Origin: Rodentolepis nana
Taxonomy: Eukaryota > Platyhelminthes > Cestoda > Cyclophyllidea > Hymenolepididae
NCBI GenBank assembly: GCA_900617975.1
Contig: UZAE01001004.1
Span: forward strand, 1-15,978
Length of the DNA stretch: 15,978 nucleotides
Direction of reading: 5' to 3'
In this document: positions 1 to 11,600 of the stretch, in pieces
Layout: each line of letters begins with the position of its first letter
Numbering within the stretch: position 1 is the first letter of the stretch
The notes under the pieces: generated by a model
Databases searched by the model: none
The model's input: the letters and a program-made list of their open reading frames with translations, nothing else
What the model was told of the DNA's origin: nothing
Position numbers and translations under genes: made by a program

Positions 1-1951
1 CCCCCCCCACTCATAATTAAGAAATCATACGTTAGTAAAATCAACCACCTGATTTTCACTATGATGTGGTAAGAAAGTCTATAAGAGGCTTCAATTCAAT
101 TTATCATTTGGCAAAAGTTTTAGGCCTGCTCTAAGACACAAAGTCCTAATTTTGAGGAAGTGACTTGCAGATTAAGGAATGGCTCAGAGAAATGACCCTA
201 GTCAGTTGATTATGTACGAGGCCAAAGCAATACCTGTGCACGGCACTTTCTACAGTCGGATAAATAACTCGACCCTTTGTGTTATTATCGTCAAACTCCA
301 TCTGGAACATGGCTTGCGAAGACTGCAAGACATTGATAGTATGACAAAGAAGCCAACCCGTCACCGTCAGTCCCGATAATGATAAATCTTGAGTAGTCGG
401 TCTTAATTAGTACGAATTACTTTGTGAACAGGCGAAGACAATAGAAGCGTTTCGCACATAAAAAGTAACTTGACTAATTCCTTCGTGACTTTGGTTAAAT
501 TATTTAATTATGCTAGAGGTCATATATACAAGGGCCATGATCACCTGACTGGCGTTTTTCACCGAACTTGCCCTTAAATACCTGATTATCAGTCCTTATA
601 CACGCTAAATGGCTGTTCACTTTTTCCCTTACAAACCAAACAAACATTGATATCCTACCTCTTTCCCACATCATTCGATGTGTGTTAGCAAAAGAATCTA
701 GTCATTCCTTAAGCTTGTTGTATGGTAGGCAATAGCGAGCAGGAAGGGACACAGACCCCTGTCCTCACGCCCTAAAATCCTATGCTACCTCTACAAAATA
801 TACACACAGGGCTACAACTGAATCACCCTAATAAATAAGCAATAAATGAGACTTATATTGAATACCGAAGTGATTTTTTCCCATACCAGTTCAGTGATAA
901 TAATGCCCTGCACAATTTTAACGAGATAGAGCTCAAGAGTTTACCCATTCATTTAGGCACTCAAGTAATTATGCACTAATCGTTTCCTAAAGTAACCAGT
1001 ACTCGAAAGCTATTGGATTAACATATCGAGTGGGAAAAAAGAACGTAAAAATAACTTGGCGCTGGGACCCATCTTCTAAAATTGTAATATAAATCCCCAA
1101 AGTACTCCGGTATAACTTGTCCGAATCCTAAAAAAAGTAAATATAGGCGTCTATGGCATAGTTTTTAACTGCCTCGCAATGATACAATCATGCTAAAACT
1201 GTCAATGAGGCACATGAAATGAGATAAGTAAGTAGATAAAAGGAAATGAAAGCTTTAGATTCCACCAAAAAACTATAATAGCTGCGCACTCCGATAGTAA
1301 GCAATTTAACACCTTTTGGCAACCGTGTTGGCAATTAAAACCCTATTTTAAATAAGTGCGTTAAGGTTACTAAGCCAGACTGTTTGAGGAAAAATAATAT
1401 CTCGATTTTCCTGTAAAAAATGTGCAAAATGGGAAATGGAGGGAAAAATCATTTGCGTGGACAAAAGGAGATTATACAAAAGCCAAATACAGGCTTCAAC
1501 GATAAACAAACAAAACAAGGATTGACTTCAAAAGTAGTAAAAAGAAAAGAAAATGTGGCTGGGAAACTAATTACTGATACGAGGAGACAAGATGGGCTAT
1601 TGAAAGATAATAAAACGTCTATTTTCATTTGCCTAAAATCAGTATTTACTAGTCGGTATAAAACATCAAATTCTTCATCAAATTCCGTCTTCTCGCATTG
1701 ATAGAAAATTAAAAGAAATAAATTAAAAGAAAGAAATATACGAAAAAAACATGTAATGAGGACAAATGAAAATTAAACTAAATTCAATGTGAACATTCTC
1801 TTAATCCAACTGGAAGTATTTTTTCTCCACCATTTTTCATGCTTTCTCATCATCTTAAGTTTGTCCTAATAGATTATAGATAAAAACAAAGTCGATTTTG
1901 ACATTACTTTATGGCAATGACTGCCCTCAATATTTAGCATCAATAACTTAC
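1..1951. other. Non-coding left end; contains start of USP intron 4
   Basis: No gene is recognised here on either strand. On the minus strand the USP gene enters an intron at 1951 (donor GTAAGT, read on the minus strand), and the next exon, which should carry more of the catalytic domain, was not found before base 1. The window opens with eight C residues. Bases 1 to about 1400 look more evenly mixed and richer in CpG than the AT-rich 1400-1950 stretch. Short open frames at 179-379 and 1420-1701 (plus) have no recognisable motifs and look like chance. No tRNA, rRNA or mobile-element protein was seen. Confidence 0.5.
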
Positions 1952-3432
1952 ATTGGAGGTATTCAATTCTACCCCATGTTGTCCAGCACTGGCGAAAGAG
2001 GTAGGTTCATCAATCCTAGTAGAAGAAATCGTTCCATTATTTGCTGAGGGAAGTGGAGGAAATTCAGAATCTGACGCATAAGTTGTCGTCGGAGATTCAC
2101 CCGTAATCAATTTACTATTTAATCGCACAATGAATAGGGCATCCCCGGTGAGAAGACTTTGTTTCACATTCGGTGATTGACCTGAGGATTTTGTACGAAA
2201 ATCATCTTCCACATTCAATCCATCGGCTAAATCAAGTGCACGTCCAGAGCTCTCCTATTAAAATACGGAAACAGTTGCTTACTATTTACACACCATTGGG
2301 ACAGTTGACAATTAAGGAACAAACCAGAAACCAATCTCCGAAACCCGTAGATTTGACTTGAACAATTAAGAAGGGATCTTGCATAGCTGAAGTATCCTCA
2401 TCAAAAGAACTCTCTTTAATACTTTTACGACTGTTTAAGGTGTTGGATTTATTTTGCCGTTTAAAATGAAATACAGGGTTGATAGTAATATGTGACAAGG
2501 AGAATATCTGATTATAAATGCTCTGCATATCAGTATTGGGATGTAGCTTAAGCAAACGACGATAGCATACATTCTGAAAGGAAAGTAGAAATAAAACATG
2601 GGATGTAAATTAGAGAGAGAAGATAGATTCACATTAGAACAACATACCGAATTACTATCGACAATTTCATTAAAAACAAAATTCAAATCGCAAGCATTGC
2701 TATCAACCGTGTCGGTGGCAGATATTAGCTGATCTTCTTGGACAGGAATTGGGAGAGAAAGAGAAAGAAAGACTTCAGTATTCCCCTTATAATTCTTTGA
2801 ATATTTATTTCGAAAGGGCAAGACGGACTTTGAGCTACTCTTTTCCGACGAGCACTGCGAACATATGAGCTGGGTTCGTAAGATGCCCTCGAAAATATGT
2901 AAGATCTCAGAGGTCTGGGGATTTGTATGGTCACCAAAAAGCAAATTCTCATCGTGAAGTCGATTGAGCAGAAAGAGGAGGAATTCTTGAGCATCCTGTT
3001 CACGTGGTTCTTTAAAGTCCTAAAAATAAGATAAATCAGCATCCGATCAAACAATTTTGAAAACATATACAAACTTACTTGAACGAGTTCACCAATAACA
3101 GTTCTGAAATTCTCTAGTTCAGTGTTACAGTTTCTTCTAAATATAGCAATCACAAGATCAGACAAAATAGGAGTTAGGAGAGGGCCATTGGATTTGGAAA
3201 CTGATAATTGATTTGTAAGATGAGGCTTGCTGAGAAGCCACTCAACAAGAGGTTGTATTGTAAGGAGGCATTGGAGTGTCGCATTTATATAGCATGTATT
3301 ACCAAGGTTTTGTAACCCTGGTGGATTTAAAACACTATCATTGGTATAGAGGGAAGTAAGGCTGTCTGACGTTCTTTCCGAAGACTTCGAAGTGGATGCA
3401 TGATTTTCACAACTGTTTTTACTGTCGTTCAT
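1952..3432 (-). CDS. Ubiquitin-specific protease, USP31/USP43-like, N-terminal part (3' end off window)
   Basis: This encodes a cysteine-protease deubiquitinase (USP, peptidase family C19) that cleaves ubiquitin from proteins. The exons I place on the minus strand are 3432-3079, 3019-2648, 2573-2325 (or 2292) and 2254-1952, all phase 0, separated by introns of 59, 74 and 70 (or 37) nt. Residues 1-38 are Ser/Thr-rich. The Cys box [18 protein letters not shown] starts at residue 39, with catalytic Cys47 and oxyanion Asn42. The second box [18 protein letters not shown] is at 125-142, the first zinc-finger pair CSQC is at 171-174, and the strand FLSLSLPIP is at 202-210. Next comes an insert whose STGFGDWF and LADGLNV segments match my memory of the ubiquitin-like insert in USP31/USP43. 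Exon 4 is Ser/Thr-rich and probably disordered. The second zinc pair and the His box are missing because the gene runs past the left edge after the GTAAGT donor at 1951. The USP family call is firm; the subgroup is an inference. Confidence 0.9.
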
Positions 3433-3433
3433 A

Positions 3434-3646
3434 CTAAAAAATTAATATTTCGAGTAAGTCGATTTAACAGATGCTAATAAATAGGAATTATTTTCCATTA
3501 AACTATATAAAATGAAGTTAGATTTATTAATTAAAAGTTTAGAATACATTTTCATACAAAAATCAGGCAATTTTAACTAATTTTAAATTTAGATTGTATA
3601 AAATTGACCTCCGGAAATAGTAAAGAAATTGGCTTTAGATACTCAC
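3434..3646 (-). other. Intron in the 5' UTR of the USP gene
   Basis: The donor GTGAGT (minus strand, 3646-3641) follows GAG, a near-perfect 5' splice site. The acceptor TTTTTTAG ends at 3434, so only one base (T, 3433) separates the splice point from the ATG at 3432. The 213-nt intron is AT-rich and has no long open frame. That both sites fit the consensus supports splicing here, but no transcript was available to confirm it. An alternative is that the same acceptor takes a trans-spliced leader. Confidence 0.6.
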
Positions 3647-3740
3647 CTCAAAAAATTGCGCAAGAGAAGGCCCGAACTTTGTTGCTTCCAGCGCACAACA
3701 GATAACCAATTAAATTTGAGACTGTAGCGCGTTTAAAATA
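3647..3740 (-). promoter_or_regulatory. Non-coding first exon and probable promoter of the USP gene
   Basis: The 3' edge at 3647 is set by the GAG|GTGAGT donor; the 5' edge (transcription start) is a guess. The stretch is richer in G+C and CpG than its surroundings. It contains an 8-bp palindrome TTGCGCAA (3656-3663), which matches the classic C/EBP-type bZIP site. On the minus strand there is an ATTGG (inverted CCAAT) about 50 bases further upstream, at roughly 3707-3711. No ATG in the presumed exon opens a frame into the USP coding sequence, so translation should start at 3432. Confidence 0.45.
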
Positions 3741-5608
3741 TATTGCATTTCCCTTAATTATATATATTAAGGTAAACTGAAAATGAATAAATTTGATTAT
3801 ATATTATTTTTATTAAGTTCTTAATGGTTAAAATCTTTAGCAAAGATAAGGTTAATGGACACCTTTCAGGCAGGTCCTGGAATTCATTATTCCTAAATAA
3901 GGGATAAACACCTTTAAAAGTATAAATTTTTCAATTGAATCAAACATTTGGGAGCTGCTTGATCAATATGGATTTGATGGCAAGTGCAATATTTGCTTAA
4001 GATTTATTCAATAATATTAATAATAAATAGATAATTATAGTTAAAATCCAAAACTTGTTTCAATTATTTTGGTTACTACTTTGTCAGATTTCACTAGGTG
4101 ATGCATTTCGTGCAAATAGCATGAATATTTACAATATATGAGCAAAATAGGTGGAACGCGAAATAAAACATAATTAATCCGAACGAAACATTAAACTATA
4201 AGAATTCGTAGGATAACATCTGAATAAATATCAATAAGTCTGTGTAAAAAATTGTTCACCTTAACCAAAACTGAATTTTAGAACTCGAGTACATTTTCAG
4301 TATATCTAAAATATTTCGGAGTGTTTTGTCTCACATCATCTCAATTCATTGCTTTTGGTAAGCGCTATGATCTTTGCTTCACTCTAGGATACTCCACGGA
4401 CCCCATGGATTGCTTAAGAAATGGCAAAATAAGTCGAACGTTTTCATTCCAATTGAGTAATTTTACAACAAAATACTTACAATTGAAATATGAGTGAATT
4501 CGTTCGTATGAGAGAGAAGGAAATGTTTTGAAATTAAAGGAAAAATATGAAGAACTTTACATATTCGTGTCAATGTGTGGAAAATTTTGACATTTTATGA
4601 TTTGAAGTTTAAGTCGTCAAGTATAATGTAGCAATTATTCCTATAAATTAAAAGACAGCATATTGAATCAAGTAAAAATAAAACTTTGGTTTTCCCAAAG
4701 AAATGGAAAATAATTTTATGATCTAATTGCACAGCTTTTCATATTTTGTAGTCTGCACAATAGAATCACGTGTACTTATTTCTTTGATTATATCTTGCCT
4801 CTGTGGCCAGTGAGAAAGTGACCACTTCTATTTCATTTGATACGTTTAGCTGTTTATAGAAATTGATTTGAGTGTATTACCTATCACTGTTATTAATTTA
4901 ATCAATGTTATAAAAATTTTGAAGAAATATGGCATAGAATATGTTCAAGTAAATTATTTTCAAATGAAAACACGATGGAAGAACTATAGTGCAGATTTCT
5001 TTCTCTGAGTATATATTAAAAATCAATCGTACCATCTACATAAACTAAGTCTTGCCATTTCTAACATATTTAAAATGTTTCCAAAGTATTCCACACTGGA
5101 TTGTCGCTGAAGTTAATATGAGTGATTACGACATGAACTATCTAAAACCCAATAACTTTGAGAGAAGATTAACTGATACTCATTTATCTAAGCGGGATGA
5201 ATTATTTAGACTTTATTACATAAGCTGAATTAAATGTTATCATTCTATTCCATTTATGTTTTAAAATCATTTCATTGCAAAATGATTATTTTGTTACCCC
5301 TATATTACCTCCAAATTTAATTTGCTATAGCCTTTGTGAGTTAAAATTTAACTTATATATTAGTATCTTTTGCATTTTAATGGTATTCAATGGTACTTAT
5401 AAAAATAGGTTGTTTGAATAATCTTTTGGCACTTTATTGGTCAACTCAAGGTAACTTAACTGGTTATCAATTTAGATTTCTCACAGGTGCGTAGGGTGGT
5501 CTAATCTATTACCTTTCACCTAAATTTCTCTGCGGTATTTGGTAATCCCTGGAAAAATTTCTAAATATATACATTTAGAGCGCTGGAATTTTTTTTGGTC
5601 GTTTCATA
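3741..5608. promoter_or_regulatory. Intergenic region between divergent USP and SLC52A genes
   Basis: About 1.9 kb of AT-rich sequence with no open frame of note on either strand. It separates two genes that point away from each other, so it should hold the SLC52A promoter and the upstream part of the USP promoter. Near the transporter start, ATATATAC at 5565-5572 and CACAG|GTGCGT around 5483-5491 could be a TATA-like element and a 5' UTR donor, but neither is decisive. The transporter ATG at 5609 has A at -3 and G at +4, a good initiation context. No transposon or RNA gene was recognised. Confidence 0.45.
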
Positions 5609-8600
5609 ATGGCTTGTGACTTTGGAAAAAGTGCTAACTCGGTTTACGACCCAAATTCCGGCCCATCCATAATTGAACCAGATGATGATCACGTTGCACA
5701 GGTTTCTTTTTCATGGTGGAACGCAGTCTTTCTAATTTTTTTCGGAGTCAGCTCATGGGTTGCCATAAATGGTTTATGGATGGAACTTCCATTGCTTGTC
5801 AACGTTCTGCCTGAGGGCTGGAACCTTCCCGCATACCTTTCTGTCATCATTCAAGTGGGTCGACTTTTACTTCTTGTTCACTTATACTATTCCTCACATA
5901 TATCTAATCACAAAGCTTATCAATTGCTCAATATATTTACACAAGCAATGAATGTGGTATTTCTCAAGCTTTATGCATATTCTTGCCCAAGGTGAGATTT
6001 TATAATTGATAAATGGGACGTGCTGTGTGATTTATTTTGAGGTATTAGTGTGGATATATTTGTTTAATGAAATTTTACGCCACCATTATATACAGATCGG
6101 ATTTTCGATAAGAAATAGCACCTTCGAATGTTCTGCAGGATAAATAAAATTTCTTTCGGATTTTCCAAATTATTTGCTATGGCTGATGTTGTATTTAAGT
6201 TCCCATTTGTATGGATAAATGGGTAACGAAATGCTGTGTGATTGAAGCTTCATTCATACAGTTGACCTGTTAGAGGTCAAGCTCAAATACCTAAACATTT
6301 TTGAAATTTGTCGAGAAATAGAAGAAAATCAAAAATTCTAAATCTTGCAAATTACACAAACACAATTGATTGAGGAGAAGACGTAAAAATGGATGGTAAA
6401 ATGAAATGCCAACATATTAAATCTTTTTTTTACTGGAATAATATTGAGTGAACATTCTGCAATTTAGGGGATTTTTTGACAGGTTTTTAATACGTCTAGA
6501 CTAACTTCTTTAAGTTTATTCCCTGCTTAATAAACCAATACGTAGTCAAAAATATATTTATGGAACACGGCTTAAGGCCGTTTTGTCTCTGGGTTATTTC
6601 GTTATACGAATAGTACTTCCATCTATTGGTCTCAGCTATTTTGTAATCAATATTCGAGTTCATGTTGTCTCTTACATCTTGTTGTTTTTTCTGAACAAAA
6701 CTCTTACCAATCTTATGGTGGAATGACTTAGCCGTGAGCTAATTGAATAAATAATTTTGGAATGACTTAAGTTCTACCTTTCGTGGTCTGAGCTAACTAT
6801 AGCCCTGATACTGGGGCACCACTAGAAACGATTCTTTTGTCGCTGCAGTTAAAATTTTACCATGGAATTTTAGCTTGCCAATGTTGGTCCACTTTTCTAC
6901 GTCCTTCTAACACGAATTTGTCGAAAGTTTGGACGAGCTAATAGTGGAAGCTGGTGTATGCGTCTCATCCAGCCTCCGGAACGCTTAGCCAATTACATTA
7001 TTCTCATTATTGGTCTAATTGCTTCCCTTCTTCTTACCCAGTTTTGGGATGTAAGTTCACATTATTTTTTGTTGTCCATTCCGATTTGTTTGATCAAAGC
7101 TGAATTATTGTCCTCTCCAGGCTGTTGCATACCTTCCTGGTCTTCCAGAAAATACAGTTTACGTAACTCCAGCTACTCTAGAGGCTTTACACAATCACAG
7201 TTTGGGTCTCTTTATATTAACGTTTCTGTTGGGTATGATCGATTGCATGTCAAGCGTAACGTTTCTGGCGTACTTGGCCAATATGCCAGCTGTGTACACT
7301 GGTGCTCTTCTCTTCGGTGAAACTGCATCGGGTCTTCTCCCCAGTCTCTACGCTCTTGGCCAGGGTGTCAACTCTGAACCTAAATGTCTTCAGATCCCTA
7401 ATGGTGAGTTTAATTGAAATAAATCAATGTGTTAATCCAATCTCGTATTGATTGCCCTTGTTTGGTATCCAGAGTTTTGCTACAATAGTATTCGGTAGTT
7501 TACGTTGGTGTCCGATTTAAATTTAAGCCCTTTTTGAAGATGCTCTGAAGGTGGCATTGCATCACCCTCGGTGGAGTTCCCATTTTTCTATCATAGAGTA
7601 ACCAGATTGTTTGTGTTTCAGTAGGACATTTCACGTTTTCCATAGGCTTCGTTGCTTCTCTTTTCAGTGATTCGAATGTGTTCCATTCATTCATTCTCGA
7701 AATCATTATCTATATAAATGAAGGTGGGGTGTGTGATATACTTACCTCCACGTGGTGCATCCTGGTCAACGTATACTCATACGGCAAAAAAGTCTATTAT
7801 TCGGCAGCTGACTTCCGACTTCAAAACACCATCACCTCACTGTATGTCATATTCGACTACTTCCACAGTACTCACCTCATCTTTTTAACTCTACCTTTGT
7901 GTCTCTCTCTTTTACATCTTTGAAATACTCTTCTGTTCCCCTCCCCCTCCCCCTCTCGACTTTTTTTCACTTTGATGTTCCTTCTTCTCTGTGAAGCCTG
8001 AAGTCAACTAAAGGGCTTATGATAACTATCAAAATGCCTGCCATTTGATATTAATTAATTAATTATATAAATGAAGGTTATGTGTGTGTGTGTGTGAACG
8101 CTTTCAACAAAATTGGGAAAGATCAATCAAAGCATCAATGAAATGCACTTGTTTCGCCGCTCAATTTAAGTGTATGACGAATATCGAGAAACGAGATTAA
8201 TGGAAATGAGAAAGAATGAACCTGATTGTCAAGTAGAGTTGAAACTTGAAAGACTTGTTAAGAAAACGCATTGAAAAATCACATCTTACTATGTTTTTTT
8301 CTTTTTAAGTACCCGCGCAGACCATGAGATAAGCTTGTTAACGAGGGGACGTCAACCTCAAAGGCCATTTTCCATGCAGCCTGTTACGGAAGTCATCTAG
8401 ATTCCTTATTAGGTCCTTTAGAATGGGTCTTTTTATTCTTATTTCAGAAGGGATATATTACGATTGAAATATTCTTTGTTTGCTTGCCGTGAAATTTCAA
8501 ATCAAGTACTGCTCAGAAACCAGTATGATCGTAATGCACTTAGTTGATTAATTTTATATATTACTTGTTTATGAAGGGAATGGAACCACGGATATTATTC

Positions 8601-11600
8601 CAATTTTTGATCCACCAAACTTCAGTGTATCCGTCTTCATGAGTCTGATCGCTGCAACCACGGGCCTGAGTCTCCTAGCCTTCTTCCTTCTTGATTGCAT
8701 TCCAATGGGCCTCGGTCGATCAGTTACTCTTGCCTATCAGCGCCATCACTCTCTCCCTCCGATCAATGAGAATGAAGAAAATCAGTCAAAGTCATCAGGT
8801 GTGTTTCCGAACCCGTAACTACTACTTATTGCGCTACAAGTAGAAACCATAACGGGGTTTTGTTTGTGCACATCAAGAAGCAATGCCATCAAATGCCATT
8901 GAACAAGAAGTCCAAGTTCGAACGCTAAGTCCAAAGGGTCTCTTTTGGGTTTGCTTCCTTCTCACAGGATACTCAAGCTGTTTGACAAATGGATTGTTGC
9001 CTTCTCTTCAATCTTATTCGACTGCCTCCTATAACACTCTGACCTTCCACTTGGCAGTCACACTGTCGGGAATCACTGCCCCTCTTGCGGCTTTTGTGGT
9101 GACCGCTTTCTACGGGAATGATCATTTGGGTTCTTTGATACGGTCGGTTCTTTGCTGTCGAAGGAATAGGGCTGTAATGGTAAGTGAAGCTTCATCTTAG
9201 AAGTTCAGTTGTACTAACTACACCCGAGGTCTACTTTTTCCACTTTTAGTGTAATAAAGTGATGATGTTTTACTATCTACATAGAATCTTAATATTTTTA
9301 ATCTTAAGGAATCATTTTAAAAGTACATTAGTGTGATTGGTAATATAAGTCGTCCCTCATGCTTGTTTGATTTCGTGACACCACTCAAACTACATGTCCT
9401 TCAGCTGAGTATCAGTAGATCTCCAACGCAGGCTTTGGAGTAGATTTTGCATCAAGTCGTTCTCTTATTTGTTCTGACAAACAGTGGTGGTTAATAGTGG
9501 TGGCAGACACCTAGTCTTCTACAAAGGAGACTCCATGGTATTAAATTTCCTACTCAAGGCGAGAGTTAGGTAGTATCCATTAATGTATTGACGAGCTTTT
9601 AATTTACTCATTGAAAAGAATTTGTTGCACTCTTCTACTTTTACACTCTCATTGAAGTGGAGGTGGTAGCTACCTTTTTACAGCTACCAATTAAGATTGA
9701 ATAAAGGCCTGGATTATTAGTATGATTTTCAAATATGTAACTCAAGGCCTTTTTGTCCCTTGACATGTTTATCGGGCCAATACTATTATTAGGTCAGGGG
9801 AGACCTTGAATTTTAAGTGTGGAAATGGGGGGGGGGGGAAGTACGGGCGGAAGCCGTTCGGAAGAGATTCACTGAAATGAAATCAAAGTGGATTCATATA
9901 GTGAAATTGCTCACTACATCGCCGAATGCATGTCAATGTGCATAGATCTTATGGGCTTTAATTTGAATTGCAGGCACTGGTGATTACTGTGCCCTCGGTG
10001 CACAAAAAGACACATGCTCCCAGAGAACTCTCAAGACAGTGTGTGCACATTCCGGCCCAATTTACCTCTGGTGATCTATCAAGAACCAGTGATTTGATTA
10101 CTGGCTATAGAATGTCCATTTGCCTTTCACTTTTGTGATGTTCAAATAGACTTATTGGTTTTAGTCATCTCACGAACGATGAAGAGTTAGAGAGAAAGGG
10201 GGAGGGTATTGTTGTGTTTGTTGGAAGAGATTCCATACTTAATTATTGATATATTTTAACCTTATTTCCAAATTCCTCTTGGAGATGGGTATGGATCCAA
10301 TGGAAGGCAGTAATGAGGAGACTCGAGCAGCTTTGCGACGAGACGAAACGAAAATGTCCTCAATAATCGGCAGTCGGTTGGCGATCATACTCTCAACAAT
10401 TTGTCTAATCGGTACTGTGTTTGCTGCATACATCATCTACTTGGCTGCCGCGTCGCCCTCATCACCGAAACTTGGAGGTGCCGGTCCCGCATTTTCGGTA
10501 ATAAATTAATTTTACCTTTGTTGAATTTATTCTTTTTATTGGGGCTAACTTTTACCACAGTTCAAAGTTTCCTTAATCGATTATATTTCAAATTTAATGG
10601 AAACTTTTCTGAACTCAATTTGGATGCAACAGGGCTAGAAAGAACCAAGGAACCGGGAGTCCCTTATTATTATTTTTTAAAATTATTTTACTTTTTATGC
10701 AATATTTCGTCTAACTTCCAGTTATTCTTAGGGGAGCAAAAATTTCCGATCTTAATCATGGGATGATCTAAACATGAGGAGAAATAGAATGTTATAAATA
10801 AGGAGGCCTATCGATCTGCATATTTGTTCTCGCTATGATTATGGCGATTTTTTGTTCCCAGTGATTGAATCGAGAAGTCGGTAATTTCCATGTTTTTTTG
10901 GGGGGTAGAAGAAGGTATCTACTTCAAGGTCAGAGGACCTTTACAACACAACTTACTCCAGTTCACTCAAGCTGAATTCTAGTGATAATCTACTTCTTGT
11001 ATCTATCAATTGGGCATTATTGTTGGCTTCTACAACTGACTTTGGTCTACAAGTTCAATTAAATTTAGAAGCCACTCTGTCCTATTACGACATTTCTTTA
11101 ATTACATCGGAAAAAGACGGTTAGCCCTATTGATAAACCTTAGCATAAAATGGATGTACTTTAAAGGCCATCTACTGTCGGAAGGTTGTTACTGAGTTCA
11201 GCCCACTGTCATTTTTTTTCATTTAGTGTTTTAAAATTACATTTGGCCGCTTACACTTTAATTAGATCTTAACCTCTCAGTCCTTAATCACTGTTATCTT
11301 AAGGGGGTCACAGTTAACCGGCACTTTTGTTCTGTTTTTTTTAACTTCACAATGAAAATAATCGAATCAATAATTGCTCGAAACCGAAGTAGGCGCGCGT
11401 TCAACAAACACAGAATGGGAGATTTGTATGCGCCAATACCATAATGGCTGTGATCTTAGAGACCACAAATTTGGTGTCTACCACACACAGTGGGCACACT
11501 AGTTAAGTGTAATTATAAAGGGAACGAGCAGGCGTAGTCGCGTTTCCCACTTCGAAGCCTCAATGAGGCTACTTCGTTGCTCAGGATGAGTGTTGCAAAA

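Larger units (their letters stand above)
7404..8576 (+). other. SLC52A: SLC52A intron 3 (1173 nt), carries a retroposon-like insert
   Basis: The donor GTGAGT at 7404 and an acceptor AG at 8575-8576 give a phase-1 junction that reads through Asn235-Gly236-Asn237 in frame. The middle of the intron holds the insert described separately (7726-8063) and a (TG)8 run. The remainder, 8100-8570, is ordinary AT-rich sequence in which I see no gene. Confidence 0.8.

Noticed and set aside
1952..3432. Assignment of the protease to USP48
   Set aside because: The Cys box ([18 protein letters not shown]) and the form of the insert differ from USP48, whose box reads GLTNLGATCY; USP31/USP43 fits better.
5855..5995. 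Readthrough of SLC52A exon 1 to the stop after 5990
   Set aside because: The conserved family sequence resumes exactly at 6874 after the GTGGGT donor, and the readthrough tail does not match the family.
7678..7923. 81-codon plus-strand frame in SLC52A intron 3
   Set aside because: It crosses the left boundary of the retroposon-like insert and has no recognisable domain, so it is likely chance.
7938..7953. Possible G-quadruplex on the minus strand (C4-T-C5-T-C5)
   Set aside because: Only three tracts are present; a standard intramolecular quadruplex needs four.
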